Shown here in pieces: positions 35,550 through 45,540 of a stretch of 64,000 nucleotides of DNA. Both the position numbers and the translations under genes were made by a program. Source of the stretch: Deltaproteobacteria bacterium GWA2_38_16 (lineage in GTDB: Bacteria > Bdellovibrionota > JACOXK01 > 2-02-FULL-40-11); the NCBI GenBank assembly GCA_001797335.1, contig MGPE01000002.1, positions 48,248 through 112,247 of the forward strand. The letters run 5' to 3'. The stretch's first letter is position 1; the number at the start of each line of letters is the position of its first letter. Below the pieces are notes generated by a model. That model was not told the origin of the DNA, did not search any database, and saw nothing but the letters and a program-made list of their open reading frames with translations.

Positions 35550-36464
35550 CTAGAACAATTCTGCAATCTTACGATAAATTTGAGAGTCATGAGGAGAAAA
35601 CCACTGAATTTCTAAATCTTTTCGAAACCAGGTCCACTGCCCTTTGGCCAGGTGCCGAGTGGCTTGAGTAATTTTTTGTGAAAGTTCTTTAGATCCCCCG
35701 GATAAACCGGGGGATGACGATTGTAAAAATTGAAGTGTTTCTTTATACCCCACGCTTTTAAAGGGTTTACAGGTAAGCGGATATTTTTTCATTAATCCAG
35801 AGACTTCTTCTATGAGGCCATCTGCAAGCATTTTTTGAGTTCGATGTTCAATATTCTGATACAGCTTTTCTCTTTCTATCGTTAATCCAATTTTTAAAAA
35901 TGGAGAGGCCTGTTTTGGATTGTGCTTTTGACGAAATTCAGAAAATTTTTTTCCACTGACTTTAAATACCTCTAATGCTCGAAGAATCCGATATCGATCA
36001 TGAGGGTGAAGGGTAAGAGCCCATTCTGGATCCACAGCTCTTAACTTTTGATACATTCGCTCACTCCCCTCTTCTTCCATCTCTTTTTCCAATTCTTTTT
36101 TAAGAAGGGGATCCGAGGGAGGCGCTTGAAACATCCCACGGGTTAAGGCTTTTAAATAAAGCCCCGAACCTCCCACTAAGAAAACCTTCTTTCCTTTTTT
36201 TTGAATCAATCGAATAGCTTGATTTGCTGCTTCACAAAAATCAAATGCAGTAAAATTTTCTTCGGGGCTAATAAGATCAATCACATGATGAGGTACTCGT
36301 TGGCGTTCTTCCAAAGTTGGTTTAGCAGTTCCAATATTAAAATCTCGGTAGACAACCAGTGAATCTACACACACAATTTCAGCATTTAATTTTTCGGCCA
36401 ACTCAAGAGAGAGGAGTGTTTTACCTACGGCGGTAGGTCCCACCAAACAAATTATTTTATCCAT
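35550..36464 (-). CDS. miaA: tRNA dimethylallyltransferase, with small repeat insertion
   Basis: MiaA prenylates A37 of tRNAs that read U-starting codons. The 304-residue protein has the P-loop LVGPTAVGKTLLSLELA, the DSLVVYRDFNIGTAKPT segment and SVGYKETLQFL. Residues about 248-258 (SSSPGLSGGSKE) derive from a short hairpin repeat at 35694-35716 and lie in the C-terminal half. Start lies two bases after the mutL stop, in a mutL-miaA pair like that of many proteobacteria. Confidence 0.95.
   Translation of the reverse strand: MDKIICLVGPTAVGKTLLSLELAEKLNAEIVCVDSLVVYRDFNIGTAKPTLEERQRVPHHVIDLISPEENFTAFDFCEAANQAIRLIQKKGKKVFLVGGSGLYLKALTRGMFQAPPSDPLLKKELEKEMEEEGSERMYQKLRAVDPEWALTLHPHDRYRILRALEVFKVSGKKFSEFRQKHNPKQASPFLKIGLTIEREKLYQNIEHRTQKMLADGLIEEVSGLMKKYPLTCKPFKSVGYKETLQFLQSSSPGLSGGSKELSQKITQATRHLAKGQWTWFRKDLEIQWFSPHDSQIYRKIAELF
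35694..35716. repeat. Short hairpin repeat inside miaA
   Basis: ATCCCCCGG and CCGGGGGAT form a perfect nine-base stem with an ATAAA loop. With its flanks this is the common GATCCCCCGGATAAACCGGG-type interspersed repeat, here read in frame in miaA. Confidence 0.75.
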
Positions 36465-36466
36465 CG

Positions 36467-38257
36467 TTATCGACGAAAATACTTTTCTATATCTACAATC
36501 GGCACACGAAAATCAAACGGCCGTCCGTGGGGGCAATGAGGGGCTACTTTAATCTGATCCAGTTCTGAAAGCAATGCCGAAACTTCTTCTCTACTTAACT
36601 TTTCTTTGGCGGTTCTGGCAGAATGACAGGCCAGTGTAGCTAAATGGTGATTAATGATTTCATCTCCTACTAATGTTTTAGAAACTTCTTTAAGCTCATG
36701 AATTACAGATCGAATAACTTCTATAGAAATATGATCGTGCAAGAGAGAGGGAACGGCCTTGATTAGAAACGTAGTCCCCCCAAAAGGCTCAATTTCAAAA
36801 CCAAGCTGAGAGAGTTCCTGAGAAAGCTCCGTCAATAACACCGCTTCCTCTTGAGTGACTTCTAAAGAAATAGGAACGAGGAGATACTGCTGTTGAAGGA
36901 CTGAATCACGATATTGTTTCCGAAGTTTTTCAAACGCTACGCGTTCATGCGCAGCATGTTGATCGATAAAAATAAGTTCATCTTTATCTTCACATAAGAG
37001 ATAGCTGCTTTTGATTTGGCCAATGTAATGAAGGTTTCGATAGTAGCCGGTCTGAGTGAAAGCCTCAGTGGCACCTTCTCGAAGTACCTGTATTCGGTGG
37101 TCTGGGGGGTAGAGGGAAAAGTAGGAGTCAGTCCCTTCTGCTTCATCTTTGGGTCCTGTCGCTGAAGGACTCTCTCCATCGTCCGTCCTCGTAAACTGCG
37201 GGCGCGGCGATGGAGCCTCTCCTTCAGCGCCACCCAACCAAACATGAGAATTTAATTTATCTCCCGCTGATCTCAACTGTCCCAACACCTGACGAATACT
37301 CTTTTCCACAAAACTATGCACAAAGTGTGTTTCTTTAAAGCGCACCTCTCTCTTTGCTGGATGCACATTCACATCCACATCCTCTCCCTCTGTTTCTAGA
37401 AATAACACCACCTTTGGATAATGCCCCTGTGGCACAAAACTTTGATAAGCCGCCGAAATCGCATGAAGCAGTGTTCGATCTCTGACAGGCCTTCGATTAA
37501 CAAACGTATAGCATTGACGAGAAGTCCCCCCCATAAACCGTGGCAATCCCACATATCCTGAAAGGTGAAACTGCGAGGCATTATTTTCGATGGGTACAAA
37601 TACCTCAGGCTTTTCTTTGAGAACAGCTAAAATTCTTTCTAAGAGCGTTGCCCGAGGAAGAAAAAAAACATCTTTTTCCTGATGAACCAACTTAAAAGAA
37701 ATCATGGGATGCGCCAACGCCAACTGTTCTACTATCTCAATACAATGACTCAGTTCTGTAGCATTGGATTTTAAAAACTTAAGCCTGGCCGGTGTATTAA
37801 AAAATAAATCCTCTACCTGAATTTCTGTCCCAATGGGAGCTCCCACAATTTTAGAAGCCTGTTTTTTCCCACCCTCCAAAAAAAGCTTTGTGGCTTCTAC
37901 AGTATCTTTGGTTTTTGAAATCAGAGTAAAGTAAGATACAGAAGCAATCGAAGGAAGTGCCTCCCCCCGAAATCCTAAAGTTTTTACTTTAAATAGATCT
38001 TCTAAGATATTGATTTTACTTGTTGCGTACCTTTCAATACAAAGCTCAACTTCTTCTTTTGTCATTCCACATCCATTATCTCGAATTACAATTTTCTTTT
38101 TTCCTGCTTCTAACAATTCAACGTCAATTTGCGTAGCTCTGGCATCAATAGAATTTTCAACCAGTTCCTTTACAATAGAAGAAGGACGTTCCACCACCTC
38201 TCCCGCAGCAATTTGATTGATAAGATGAGAAGGTAAAATTTTTATTCTAGAGGACAC
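36467..38257 (-). CDS. mutL: DNA mismatch repair protein MutL, endonuclease type
   Basis: MutL couples mismatch recognition to excision. The 596-residue protein starts at a GTG (38257) preceded by GGAAGGA about ten bases upstream; this matches the family start [20 protein letters not shown]. The GHKL ATPase has ELVENSIDA, IRDNGCGM and LGFRGEALPSIASV. The C-terminal domain carries the metal-endonuclease motif DQHAAHERVAFE and CPHGRP, so repair is probably MutH-independent. Residues about 343-366, in the interdomain linker, are encoded by the hairpin at 37160-37229. It overlaps the FHA-GGDEF gene by 11 bases. Confidence 0.96.
   Translation of the reverse strand: MSSRIKILPSHLINQIAAGEVVERPSSIVKELVENSIDARATQIDVELLEAGKKKIVIRDNGCGMTKEEVELCIERYATSKINILEDLFKVKTLGFRGEALPSIASVSYFTLISKTKDTVEATKLFLEGGKKQASKIVGAPIGTEIQVEDLFFNTPARLKFLKSNATELSHCIEIVEQLALAHPMISFKLVHQEKDVFFLPRATLLERILAVLKEKPEVFVPIENNASQFHLSGYVGLPRFMGGTSRQCYTFVNRRPVRDRTLLHAISAAYQSFVPQGHYPKVVLFLETEGEDVDVNVHPAKREVRFKETHFVHSFVEKSIRQVLGQLRSAGDKLNSHVWLGGAEGEAPSPRPQFTRTDDGESPSATGPKDEAEGTDSYFSLYPPDHRIQVLREGATEAFTQTGYYRNLHYIGQIKSSYLLCEDKDELIFIDQHAAHERVAFEKLRKQYRDSVLQQQYLLVPISLEVTQEEAVLLTELSQELSQLGFEIEPFGGTTFLIKAVPSLLHDHISIEVIRSVIHELKEVSKTLVGDEIINHHLATLACHSARTAKEKLSREEVSALLSELDQIKVAPHCPHGRPFDFRVPIVDIEKYFRR
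37160..37229. repeat. GC-rich inverted repeat in the mutL linker
   Basis: Arms 37160-37181 and 37208-37229 pair at 18 of 22 positions: ten matched bases (CGCTGAAGGA), a four-base bulge and eight more (CTCCATCG). The 26-base loop is very GC-rich (18 of 26). The unit is read in frame and encodes a proline/serine/glycine-rich stretch. Architecture resembles the purL and kinase elements but the core is unrelated in sequence. Confidence 0.75.
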
Positions 38258-39146
38258 TGACTTGATTCCTTCCAGAATTTTTTGCTTTGTACAATGCTTG
38301 ATCTGCTTTTTTAATGAGATCTTCGGGAGTCCGCGTGGCAATATCTAGCTCACATACTCCCAGACTAATCGTTACAGCAAGTTTTTGGTTATCATATTCA
38401 TAGGGATAATTTTCAACAGTCACTCTCAGTCGTTCTGCAATTTCACATGCTTTTTGAAGGGTGGCTTCTGGTAAAATCACCACAAACTCTTCCCCTCCAT
38501 AGCGGCCGAAAACATCCTCACTTCTTAAAACTCGATCCTTCAGTAAGGCACACGTTTTTTTAAGGACATAATCCCCTGCCAAGTGCCCATATCGATCATT
38601 AAATTTTTTAAAAAAATCCACATCAAAAATAATAAAAGACAGGGGAATACGAAGCGATCGGCACCGCACAAATTCACTGTTTAAAAAATCAATAATATAT
38701 TTTTTATTAAAGACCTGCGTTAAATCATCAATCGTCGCTAAATCCCGCATTTTGTCATGATACACATTCTCAATATTCCCAGCTGGAAGAAATTTAAAAA
38801 TGGTGGTTCCAATACGAACCACATCACCCTCTTTAAGAGATGTTTTTTCTTGAATACGCACATCATTCACAAAGGTCCCATTTCTACTTCCCAAATCTGA
38901 AATAAAAAATACATGATCTTTGGCGGTCACTTCGGCATGAACCTGTGACACACTTTGATCATCAATAGAAAGATCGGCTTTCTTTCCTCGCCCCAAACAC
39001 ACACGAGGAGGTACCAAAGGAAACTTTCTTCCTAAGGGACGTCCTTCTATTAAAACAAAACACGCTCCTCCCCCTTCAGAAGCAGCTAGTTTTTGTAAAA
39101 AATCTTCACTTTCTATGACAAATGTTTTTGTTTTTTCTTCCTTCAC
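38247..39146 (-). CDS. FHA-domain diguanylate cyclase
   Basis: The 299-residue protein joins a phosphothreonine-reading FHA domain ([20 protein letters not shown], then [14 protein letters not shown]) at about residues 45-110 to a GGDEF domain (about 130-295). The active-site loop is GGEEF in [15 protein letters not shown], and an RSED five residues before it is a product-inhibition I-site. It should make cyclic di-GMP in response to a Ser/Thr phosphorylation signal. A PEGA-type kinase encoded at 58511-59737 is a possible, unproven, partner. It overlaps the acyl-CoA dehydrogenase before it as ATGA and mutL after it by 11 bases. Confidence 0.92.
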   Translation of the reverse strand: MKEEKTKTFVIESEDFLQKLAASEGGGACFVLIEGRPLGRKFPLVPPRVCLGRGKKADLSIDDQSVSQVHAEVTAKDHVFFISDLGSRNGTFVNDVRIQEKTSLKEGDVVRIGTTIFKFLPAGNIENVYHDKMRDLATIDDLTQVFNKKYIIDFLNSEFVRCRSLRIPLSFIIFDVDFFKKFNDRYGHLAGDYVLKKTCALLKDRVLRSEDVFGRYGGEEFVVILPEATLQKACEIAERLRVTVENYPYEYDNQKLAVTISLGVCELDIATRTPEDLIKKADQALYKAKNSGRNQVSVL

Positions 39147-40279
39147 TGCAATATCTCCTTAGCAATAATCATCCGTTGAATCTGATTTGTTCCTTCTACA
39201 ATTTGAAGCACCTTAGCTTCTCTCATCAATCTTTCTACAGGATAATCTTGACAGTATCCATTTCCTCCAAAAACTTGAACAGCATCGGTTGTGACTTTCA
39301 TCGCCGTATCCGAAGCCAGGGTTTTGGCCATCGAGGCTTCTTTAGAATAAGGCATTTTTTGATCTCTTAAAAAAGCTGCTTTTTGTACTAAAAGCCGAGA
39401 TGCTTCAATCGTCATGGCCATCTCTGAAAGCATGGTTTGAATCGCTTGGAACTGAGAAATAGGCTTTCCAAATTGAACCCGTATTTTAGAATAATTTTTT
39501 GCTTCTTCAAAGGCACGCCGAGCCAACCCTACCGCCGATGCCGCGATGGTAATTCTTCCACTGTCTAAAGCCCGCATGGCAATGGCAAACCCTTCTCCTT
39601 CCTTTCCCACTAAATTTTCTTTGGGTACTTTGCAGTCTTTAAAAATAAGTTCCATCGTTGGAGAACATTGAAGGGCCATTTTATGTTCTTTTTTTCCAAA
39701 CATAAATCCTGCCATGTCTTTTTCAACAATAAAAGCACTGATGCCTTTTTTCTTATCTTCACTGGTTCTGGCCAGCACCAAATAAATATCTGCTTCTCCA
39801 GCATTCGTCACAAAACATTTGGTGCCATTTAAAATATAGTAATTTCCTTCTCGAATGGCTTTTGTTTTTAACGCCGCACTATCGGATCCCGATTGAGGTT
39901 CTGTCAGTGAAAAAGCTCCTAGTTTTTTCCCCTGAGCTAAAAGCATTAAATATTTTTGTTTTTGTTCTTCATTACCAAAGGTCCCAATAATATTTTGAGG
40001 AAGTCCCGTCACTGCTAAAGACACGGCCACCGCTAAAGAGTGAAAAGAAATTTCTTCTAAGACTAAAGCATACGTTGAAAAATCAAGCCCTGCCCCAGAA
40101 TATGTTTCCGGAGTCATCATGCCCATTAAAGAAAGCTCAGCCATCTTCTTAAAAATAATTTTTGAAAATTCTTCCTTCTCTTCAAACGATCCAATGACAG
40201 GATCGATTTCACTCACGCAAAATTTTTGAACCATCGAAAGAAGAGACTGTTGTTCGTCTGTTAGTTGAAAAGAAAGCAC
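39143..40279 (-). CDS. Acyl-CoA dehydrogenase (378 residues)
   Basis: This FAD enzyme introduces the 2,3-double bond of acyl-CoA in fatty-acid or branched-chain degradation. It shows the signatures [19 protein letters not shown] and, near the C-terminus, [20 protein letters not shown] followed by [16 protein letters not shown], including the catalytic-glutamate region. The start is a GTG adjacent to the stop of the upstream dehydrogenase. It ends in an ATGA overlap with the FHA-GGDEF gene. Confidence 0.92.
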   Translation of the reverse strand: MLSFQLTDEQQSLLSMVQKFCVSEIDPVIGSFEEKEEFSKIIFKKMAELSLMGMMTPETYSGAGLDFSTYALVLEEISFHSLAVAVSLAVTGLPQNIIGTFGNEEQKQKYLMLLAQGKKLGAFSLTEPQSGSDSAALKTKAIREGNYYILNGTKCFVTNAGEADIYLVLARTSEDKKKGISAFIVEKDMAGFMFGKKEHKMALQCSPTMELIFKDCKVPKENLVGKEGEGFAIAMRALDSGRITIAASAVGLARRAFEEAKNYSKIRVQFGKPISQFQAIQTMLSEMAMTIEASRLLVQKAAFLRDQKMPYSKEASMAKTLASDTAMKVTTDAVQVFGGNGYCQDYPVERLMREAKVLQIVEGTNQIQRMIIAKEILQ

Positions 40280-41413
40280 TTAGTGTAATCCTAATTTTGA
40301 AAGTTCTTTAGCAATAATGATTCGTTGAACCTCAGACGTTCCTGCGCCAATTTCCATAAGCTTTGCATCTCTCAAATATCGTTCCACATTATAGTCCTTG
40401 CAATAACCATATCCTCCCAAGATTTGAATCGCATGAAGTGAGGCTTGAGTAGCTATTTCAGCACTAAATACTTTACACGCCGATGCCATCGCAGATAAAG
40501 GTTTCCCAGTAGCCGACAATCGGGCAGCTTCGTAAGTTAAGGTTCTTGCTGCTTGAAGCCAAGTATACATATCGGCCAACATTTTTTGTACCAACTGAAA
40601 TTCAATAATAGGTGTTTTAAATTGTTTCCGATCTTTGGCATACGCCAGCGAATCTTCAAGTGCCGCTTGGGCAATCCCTAAAGAAATCCCCGAAATAGTA
40701 ATTCTCTCAACATCCAGCGTTTTTTTCATCTGAGGAAGCCCTTGATGAAGCTTCCCCAATAAATTTTCCTCTGGAACTCTGCAATCTTCTAAAATAAGTT
40801 CAGAGGTTGGAGATCCTCTCATTCCCAACTTAGATAATTTTTTGCCCACAGAGAATCCAGGAAAATCTTTTTCAACAATAAAGCTACTGACCTCCCGCTC
40901 TTTTCCCGTCCGCGCATAAATCACAAAGGTTTGAGCTACCGTACCATTGGTAATAAACATTTTTCTTCCTGTAAGATGATAAAATTTCCCCTCTTTAATG
41001 GCTTTAGTTTCTAGCCCAATCGCATCCGACCCATATCCAGGCTCTGTCATTCCCATGGCCCCTAATTTTTTTCCAGAGCAAAGATCTGGAAGATATTTTT
41101 TCTTTTGGAATTCATTTCCATTGGCATGAAGATTGTGCACACACAAAATACTATGGGCCAAATAAGAAAGAGCTGTCGAGGCACATACCCGCCCAAATTC
41201 TTCCATCACAATGGTTGCCCCCAAGACATCCATATCTCCCCCACCGTACTGGGAAGGAACGGTCACTCCTAAAAGTCCAAGCTCTCCTATTTTTTTAAAA
41301 ATTTCAGAACGAAATCCTTCGGTTTCATCAATTTCACGAGCAAAGGGTTTAATCTCTTTTTCGGAAAAATGACGAACCGTTTCTCTGAGTAACTCATGCT
41401 CTTTGGTCATCAT
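40280..41413 (-). CDS. Acyl-CoA dehydrogenase, isovaleryl-CoA type-like (377 residues)
   Basis: This is a second acyl-CoA dehydrogenase, with AMGMTEPGYGSDAIGLETKA and QILGGYGYCKDYNVERYLRD ending in IGAGTSEVQRIIIAKEL. The acidic residues expected in short/branched-chain enzymes fit, but chain specificity cannot be set from sequence. Start ATG 41413 has AAGGAG five bases upstream, the best ribosome binding site of this region; an extension to 41449 is not needed. It is the first gene of a long minus-strand run to spoT. Confidence 0.9.
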   Translation of the reverse strand: MMTKEHELLRETVRHFSEKEIKPFAREIDETEGFRSEIFKKIGELGLLGVTVPSQYGGGDMDVLGATIVMEEFGRVCASTALSYLAHSILCVHNLHANGNEFQKKKYLPDLCSGKKLGAMGMTEPGYGSDAIGLETKAIKEGKFYHLTGRKMFITNGTVAQTFVIYARTGKEREVSSFIVEKDFPGFSVGKKLSKLGMRGSPTSELILEDCRVPEENLLGKLHQGLPQMKKTLDVERITISGISLGIAQAALEDSLAYAKDRKQFKTPIIEFQLVQKMLADMYTWLQAARTLTYEAARLSATGKPLSAMASACKVFSAEIATQASLHAIQILGGYGYCKDYNVERYLRDAKLMEIGAGTSEVQRIIIAKELSKLGLH

Positions 41414-41491
41414 AGATACTCCTTTGTCATCTCTTTCGGTCTTACACAATTTTCCCCATCAAGACAAGGAGATTGGATATCTACAGTTTTC

Positions 41492-41532
41492 TTGACAAGG
41501 CGCGTAAAAATCCGCTAGGGTGAAGACACATG
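41492..41532 (+). promoter_or_regulatory. Candidate promoter of the third acyl-CoA dehydrogenase
   Basis: A perfect TTGACA (41492-41497) lies 18 bases before TAGGGT (41516-41521). The ATG at 41530 is eight bases beyond the -10 box, so the leader would be absent or very short; alternatively AGGGTG serves as a ribosome binding site from an upstream start. Confidence 0.45.
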
Positions 41533-43287
41533 GTCGCAACATCCCCAAAAAACGCAAGCTTCACTAAATCCCTCTTTTTTGGAAATATTTTAGAAGAAAT
41601 GGTTTTCCCTTACCCTCAAATGTCCAAAGAGGAAAAAGAAACGGTCAATATCCTTGTAGATTCTTTTAAAAAATATGCTGAAAAAAATATTGACACCACT
41701 AAAATCGACCGCGAAGAAAAAATCTCACCAGAGGTCATGTCAACGCTTTCAGAAATGGGTCTCTTTGGAATGATTATCCCAGAAAAATACGGCGGCAGTG
41801 GGCTTTCTGCAACAGCCTATGCTCGCGTTATGCAGGAAGTTTGTTCTGTAGATGCGTCTTTGGGTGTTACTTTTGGAGGACATCAGTCCATTGGCCTTAA
41901 AGGCATTATTCTTTTTGGAACAGAAGCTCAAAAGAAAAAATATTTACCTGATCTTGCCACGGGGAAAAAAATGGCTGCTTTTGCCCTCACTGAGCCTGAA
42001 GCAGGCTCTGATGCCGCAGGTATTAAAACCAAAGCCATTCTTTCCGAAGACAAAAAACATTATATTTTAAATGGAAGCAAAATCTGGATTACCAATGGTG
42101 GCATTGCTGATGTATTTACTGTTTTTGCTAAAACTGAGGAGCCTGACGAGAAAGAAGGCCAAGGCAATTTGAAGAAGTGGAAAATTACTGCCTTTATTGT
42201 CACACGAGACATGGGCGTTCGCAATGGCCCAGAAGAACATAAAATGGGAATTCGGGGAAGCTCTACTACAGAACTATATTTTGAAAACTGTAAAGTCCCC
42301 GCTGAAAATATCTTAGGCGAACCAGGAAAAGGTTTTAAAGTCGCCATGGAAATTTTAAATAATGGCAGACTGGGACTGGCTGCCGGTTGCATTGGAGGAG
42401 CTAAAAAAGCCATTAAATTGGCAACCACCCATGCAACCACCCGAAAACAATTTGGAAAATCTATCGCCGAGTTTGGAATGATCCAAGACAAAATTGCTAA
42501 CATCACCATGGATACCTTTGCTGCTGAAAGTATGATCTATATGACCACTGCTCTCATTGATCGAGGCGTAGAAGACTATTCTTTGGAATCCGCCATTTGT
42601 AAAATTTTTTCATCTGAATCTGCCTGGAGAGTTATTAATGAAGCTGTTCAAATTGGGGCAGGCATTGCCTATATGAGAGAGTACCCCTATGAACAATTAT
42701 TAAGAGATGCTCGGATTAATATTATCTTTGAAGGTACCAATGAAATTTTGCGATGTTTTACAGCTCTGGCCGGCATGCAAGGCCCTGGACAATATTTAAA
42801 AGAAGTGGGACAAGCCATGCGCTATCCTTTAAAAGGCATTGGCCCTTTATCTGATTTTGCCGTTAAAAAAATTAGTCGAGACATCGTCGGCTTAGGAGAC
42901 CGGATCACCAAAGCCGACATTTATCTTAAAAAAGAAACAGCACTGATTGAAGATTATGTAAAATATTTGGCCACGGCCGTTGAAAAAACCCTCATGAAAC
43001 ATCAAAAAACCATTTGGGAAAAAGAATTTGTCCAAAGACGCATTGCCAATGCCGTTATTGATCTTTATGCCATGATTTGCACGGTTTCAAGAACCACTTC
43101 CTTCATTCAAAAAGATGGTTTAGCAAAATCAAAATATGTCATTCAACTGTGCCAATCCTTTTGTGACCGGGCCTCTAGACGCATTAAACGAAATTTGCGC
43201 TCCATGGATGGCAATGACGACGAGCGTTTAAAAGATCTCTCGAACCAAACCTGTGCTCTCAGTGGTTATCCATTCGATATCCTCTAA
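41530..43287 (+). CDS. Long-form acyl-CoA dehydrogenase (585 residues)
   Basis: The protein has the acyl-CoA dehydrogenase fold in residues about 40-430 (FALTEPEAGSDAAGIKTKA, QIGAGIAYMREYPYEQLLRD, IIFEGTNEILRCF) and a helical C-terminal extension of about 150 residues, as in VLCAD/ACAD9-type enzymes that handle long chains. It is divergent from the other two dehydrogenases, which forms a fatty-acid oxidation locus. Its end overlaps recG by 35 bases. Confidence 0.9.
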   Translation: MVATSPKNASFTKSLFFGNILEEMVFPYPQMSKEEKETVNILVDSFKKYAEKNIDTTKIDREEKISPEVMSTLSEMGLFGMIIPEKYGGSGLSATAYARVMQEVCSVDASLGVTFGGHQSIGLKGIILFGTEAQKKKYLPDLATGKKMAAFALTEPEAGSDAAGIKTKAILSEDKKHYILNGSKIWITNGGIADVFTVFAKTEEPDEKEGQGNLKKWKITAFIVTRDMGVRNGPEEHKMGIRGSSTTELYFENCKVPAENILGEPGKGFKVAMEILNNGRLGLAAGCIGGAKKAIKLATTHATTRKQFGKSIAEFGMIQDKIANITMDTFAAESMIYMTTALIDRGVEDYSLESAICKIFSSESAWRVINEAVQIGAGIAYMREYPYEQLLRDARINIIFEGTNEILRCFTALAGMQGPGQYLKEVGQAMRYPLKGIGPLSDFAVKKISRDIVGLGDRITKADIYLKKETALIEDYVKYLATAVEKTLMKHQKTIWEKEFVQRRIANAVIDLYAMICTVSRTTSFIQKDGLAKSKYVIQLCQSFCDRASRRIKRNLRSMDGNDDERLKDLSNQTCALSGYPFDIL

Positions 43288-45373
43288 TACCCCCATCCAA
43301 TATATTAAAGGAGTGGGGCCAGCTCTGGCAGAATTACTCAGACGAAAAGACATTTATACCGTCCAGGATGCTTTATATTTTTTACCCAGAACATACGAAG
43401 ACCGAGAACATTTTAAACCTATTGCTCAGTTAACACCCGGCCAAGCAGAAACGTCTTTTGGAACCATCCGCCGTATAGCTCTCGTTCCCATGAAGCTACA
43501 GCGAAAAAAAATTCTAACCATCGCCGTTGCTGACTCAAGCGGAACCCTCCTTTTAAAATGGTTCCATTATAACCCGAAATATATGATGACTCGCTTTAAA
43601 GTAGGCATGCACATTGTCTTTCGAGGAGAAGTAAAAATATTTAAATACCAAAAAGAAATAACTCATCCAGACCTGGAGGTGATTGAAGACACTCATAGCA
43701 CCAGTCTTCATTTTGGCCGTATTGTTCCAGTGTATTCAGAAACAGAAGGATTATATCAAAAAACCATTCGACGTATTTTGAATAATGTTCTTCTTCAAAG
43801 TTTAAATACTTTTACCGATCCCCTCCCCCCAGAAATTAAAGAAAGACATCATCTGCCCGATCTATCGCAAAGTTTTCAAGAAATTCACTTTCCAAAGCAC
43901 AAAACTTCTTTAGATCTATTACTTAATGGCACCCATCCCGCCAGAAGAAGACTTGTATTTGATGAATTCTTTTTCTTAGAATTAGGCTTGGCATTAAAGC
44001 GGTCGCAGATGACTCAGGAAAAGGGAATCCCCTTCCCTTCTTCACAAACATTTAAATCACAACTTATTTCCTCTCTTCCTTTTGAACTCACTCCTGGACA
44101 AAAAACAGCTCTTTTAGAAATAGAAGAAGATCTGAAACGCCCTACCCCCATGAATCGTTTGCTTCAAGGAGATGTGGGAAGTGGAAAAACATTGGTCGCT
44201 ATTCTCTCTGCTCTGACGGTACTAGAGCACCATCATCAAGTAGCGCTCATGGTGCCAACAGAAATTTTAGCCGAACAACATTTTAAAACACTCACAACTC
44301 TTCTTTCCCTTTTTAACATTAAGATATCACTCTTAACCAGTGACATGAAAAAAAATGAGCGCTCCCTTCTTTTAGATAACCTTAAAAAAGGAGAAATCAA
44401 TTTTATCGTTGGAACTCATGCCCTCATTCAAGAAGATGTGGAATTTTTTAAACTAGGATTTGTCATCGTGGACGAACAACATCGATTTGGTGTTGAACAA
44501 AGACTGGTCCTTAAACAAAAAGGATTTAATCCCCATCTTTTGGTCATGACCGCTACCCCTATTCCCAGAACTTTGGCTCTCACGGTCTATGGAGATTTAG
44601 ATATTTCTTTAATGCAAGACATGCCGAAAGGACGAAAACCGATTAAAACAAAAGTAATTCATGAACGCCAACGGTTACAGCTCTATGATTTCATGAAAAA
44701 AGAATGTGCCAAAGGTCGCCAGGCTTATGTCATTTATCCCTTAATTGAAGAATCAGAAAAAATAGATTTAAAAGATGCCACCCAAATGGCCGAACATCTA
44801 AAAAATATTTTTACCTCCTTTCGCGTAGAACTCCTCCATGGAAAAATGAGTGGAGAAGAAAAAAAACACATCATGGAAGATTTTAAAAACAAAAAAATTC
44901 ATCTCTTGGTTTCTACCACCGTTATTGAAGTAGGCATTGATGTTCCCAATAGCACAATCATGGTTGTAGAACATCCCGAACGATTTGGTCTCTCTCAGCT
45001 TCATCAACTCAGAGGAAGAATTGGCCGGGGGAGTGAAATGTCTTACTGTTTCTTACTCTCTCAATATGCTGCAACGGAAGAATCTAAAATTCGACTTAAA
45101 GCCATGGAAGAACATCTTTCAGGATTTAAAATTGCAGAAGTAGATCTAAAACTTCGAGGTCCGGGAGAATTTTTAGGTACACGGCAATCGGGACTTCCTG
45201 GGTTTCGAGTGGCAAATCTTATAACCGATACCGAACTCCTCATTGCAGCCAGATCGGAAGCCTTTAATATGGTATCAAAAGATCCCCAGCTCTCCTTGCC
45301 ACAACATCAACCTTTAAAAGAAGCGCTTAGACATCACTGGCAACATAAAATTAATTTTATTAATGCTGGGTAG
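43253..45373 (+). CDS. recG: ATP-dependent DNA helicase RecG
   Basis: RecG regresses stalled replication forks and processes branched DNA. The 706-residue protein has the wedge OB-fold N-terminus (PIQYIKGVGPALAELL), Walker A GDVGSGKT, DEQH in VIVDEQHRFGVEQR, TATPIPRTLALT and the LHQLRGRIGRG motif VI. The start is a GTG at 43253 or 43262, inside the end of the dehydrogenase gene. Confidence 0.96.
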   Translation: MLSVVIHSISSNTPIQYIKGVGPALAELLRRKDIYTVQDALYFLPRTYEDREHFKPIAQLTPGQAETSFGTIRRIALVPMKLQRKKILTIAVADSSGTLLLKWFHYNPKYMMTRFKVGMHIVFRGEVKIFKYQKEITHPDLEVIEDTHSTSLHFGRIVPVYSETEGLYQKTIRRILNNVLLQSLNTFTDPLPPEIKERHHLPDLSQSFQEIHFPKHKTSLDLLLNGTHPARRRLVFDEFFFLELGLALKRSQMTQEKGIPFPSSQTFKSQLISSLPFELTPGQKTALLEIEEDLKRPTPMNRLLQGDVGSGKTLVAILSALTVLEHHHQVALMVPTEILAEQHFKTLTTLLSLFNIKISLLTSDMKKNERSLLLDNLKKGEINFIVGTHALIQEDVEFFKLGFVIVDEQHRFGVEQRLVLKQKGFNPHLLVMTATPIPRTLALTVYGDLDISLMQDMPKGRKPIKTKVIHERQRLQLYDFMKKECAKGRQAYVIYPLIEESEKIDLKDATQMAEHLKNIFTSFRVELLHGKMSGEEKKHIMEDFKNKKIHLLVSTTVIEVGIDVPNSTIMVVEHPERFGLSQLHQLRGRIGRGSEMSYCFLLSQYAATEESKIRLKAMEEHLSGFKIAEVDLKLRGPGEFLGTRQSGLPGFRVANLITDTELLIAARSEAFNMVSKDPQLSLPQHQPLKEALRHHWQHKINFINAG

Positions 45374-45492
45374 AAAAAAATACACAGTATTGTTTACCAG
45401 ATATACAATAACCACACTGCCTATTTTTTTAGCTGCATCATAAATCTCAATAAAATTCACTCATTACGTCCTATTTTTGGCACAAAGTGTCA

Positions 45493-45508
45493 TGGCATTT
45501 TTTTTGCA
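45493..45508 (+). promoter_or_regulatory. Sigma-54 promoter upstream of the SRPBCC gene
   Basis: TGGCAT and TTGCA place GG (45494-45495) and GC (45506-45507) exactly ten bases apart, the -24/-12 form. The ATG at 45541 follows with AAGGAG in between. Confidence 0.75.
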
Positions 45509-45540
45509 GATCTTCTACAGTCAATAAGGAGATCGTCATC

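Noticed and set aside
38258-38341. N-terminal extension of mutL to an ATG at 38341
   Set aside because: The family start SRIKILP with a GTG and good ribosome binding site at 38257 is better; the extension lies in the FHA-GGDEF coding region.
45374-45540. Possible small RNA or terminator after recG
   Set aside because: No stable stem followed by a T-run is visible; only the sigma-54 site could be supported in this gap.
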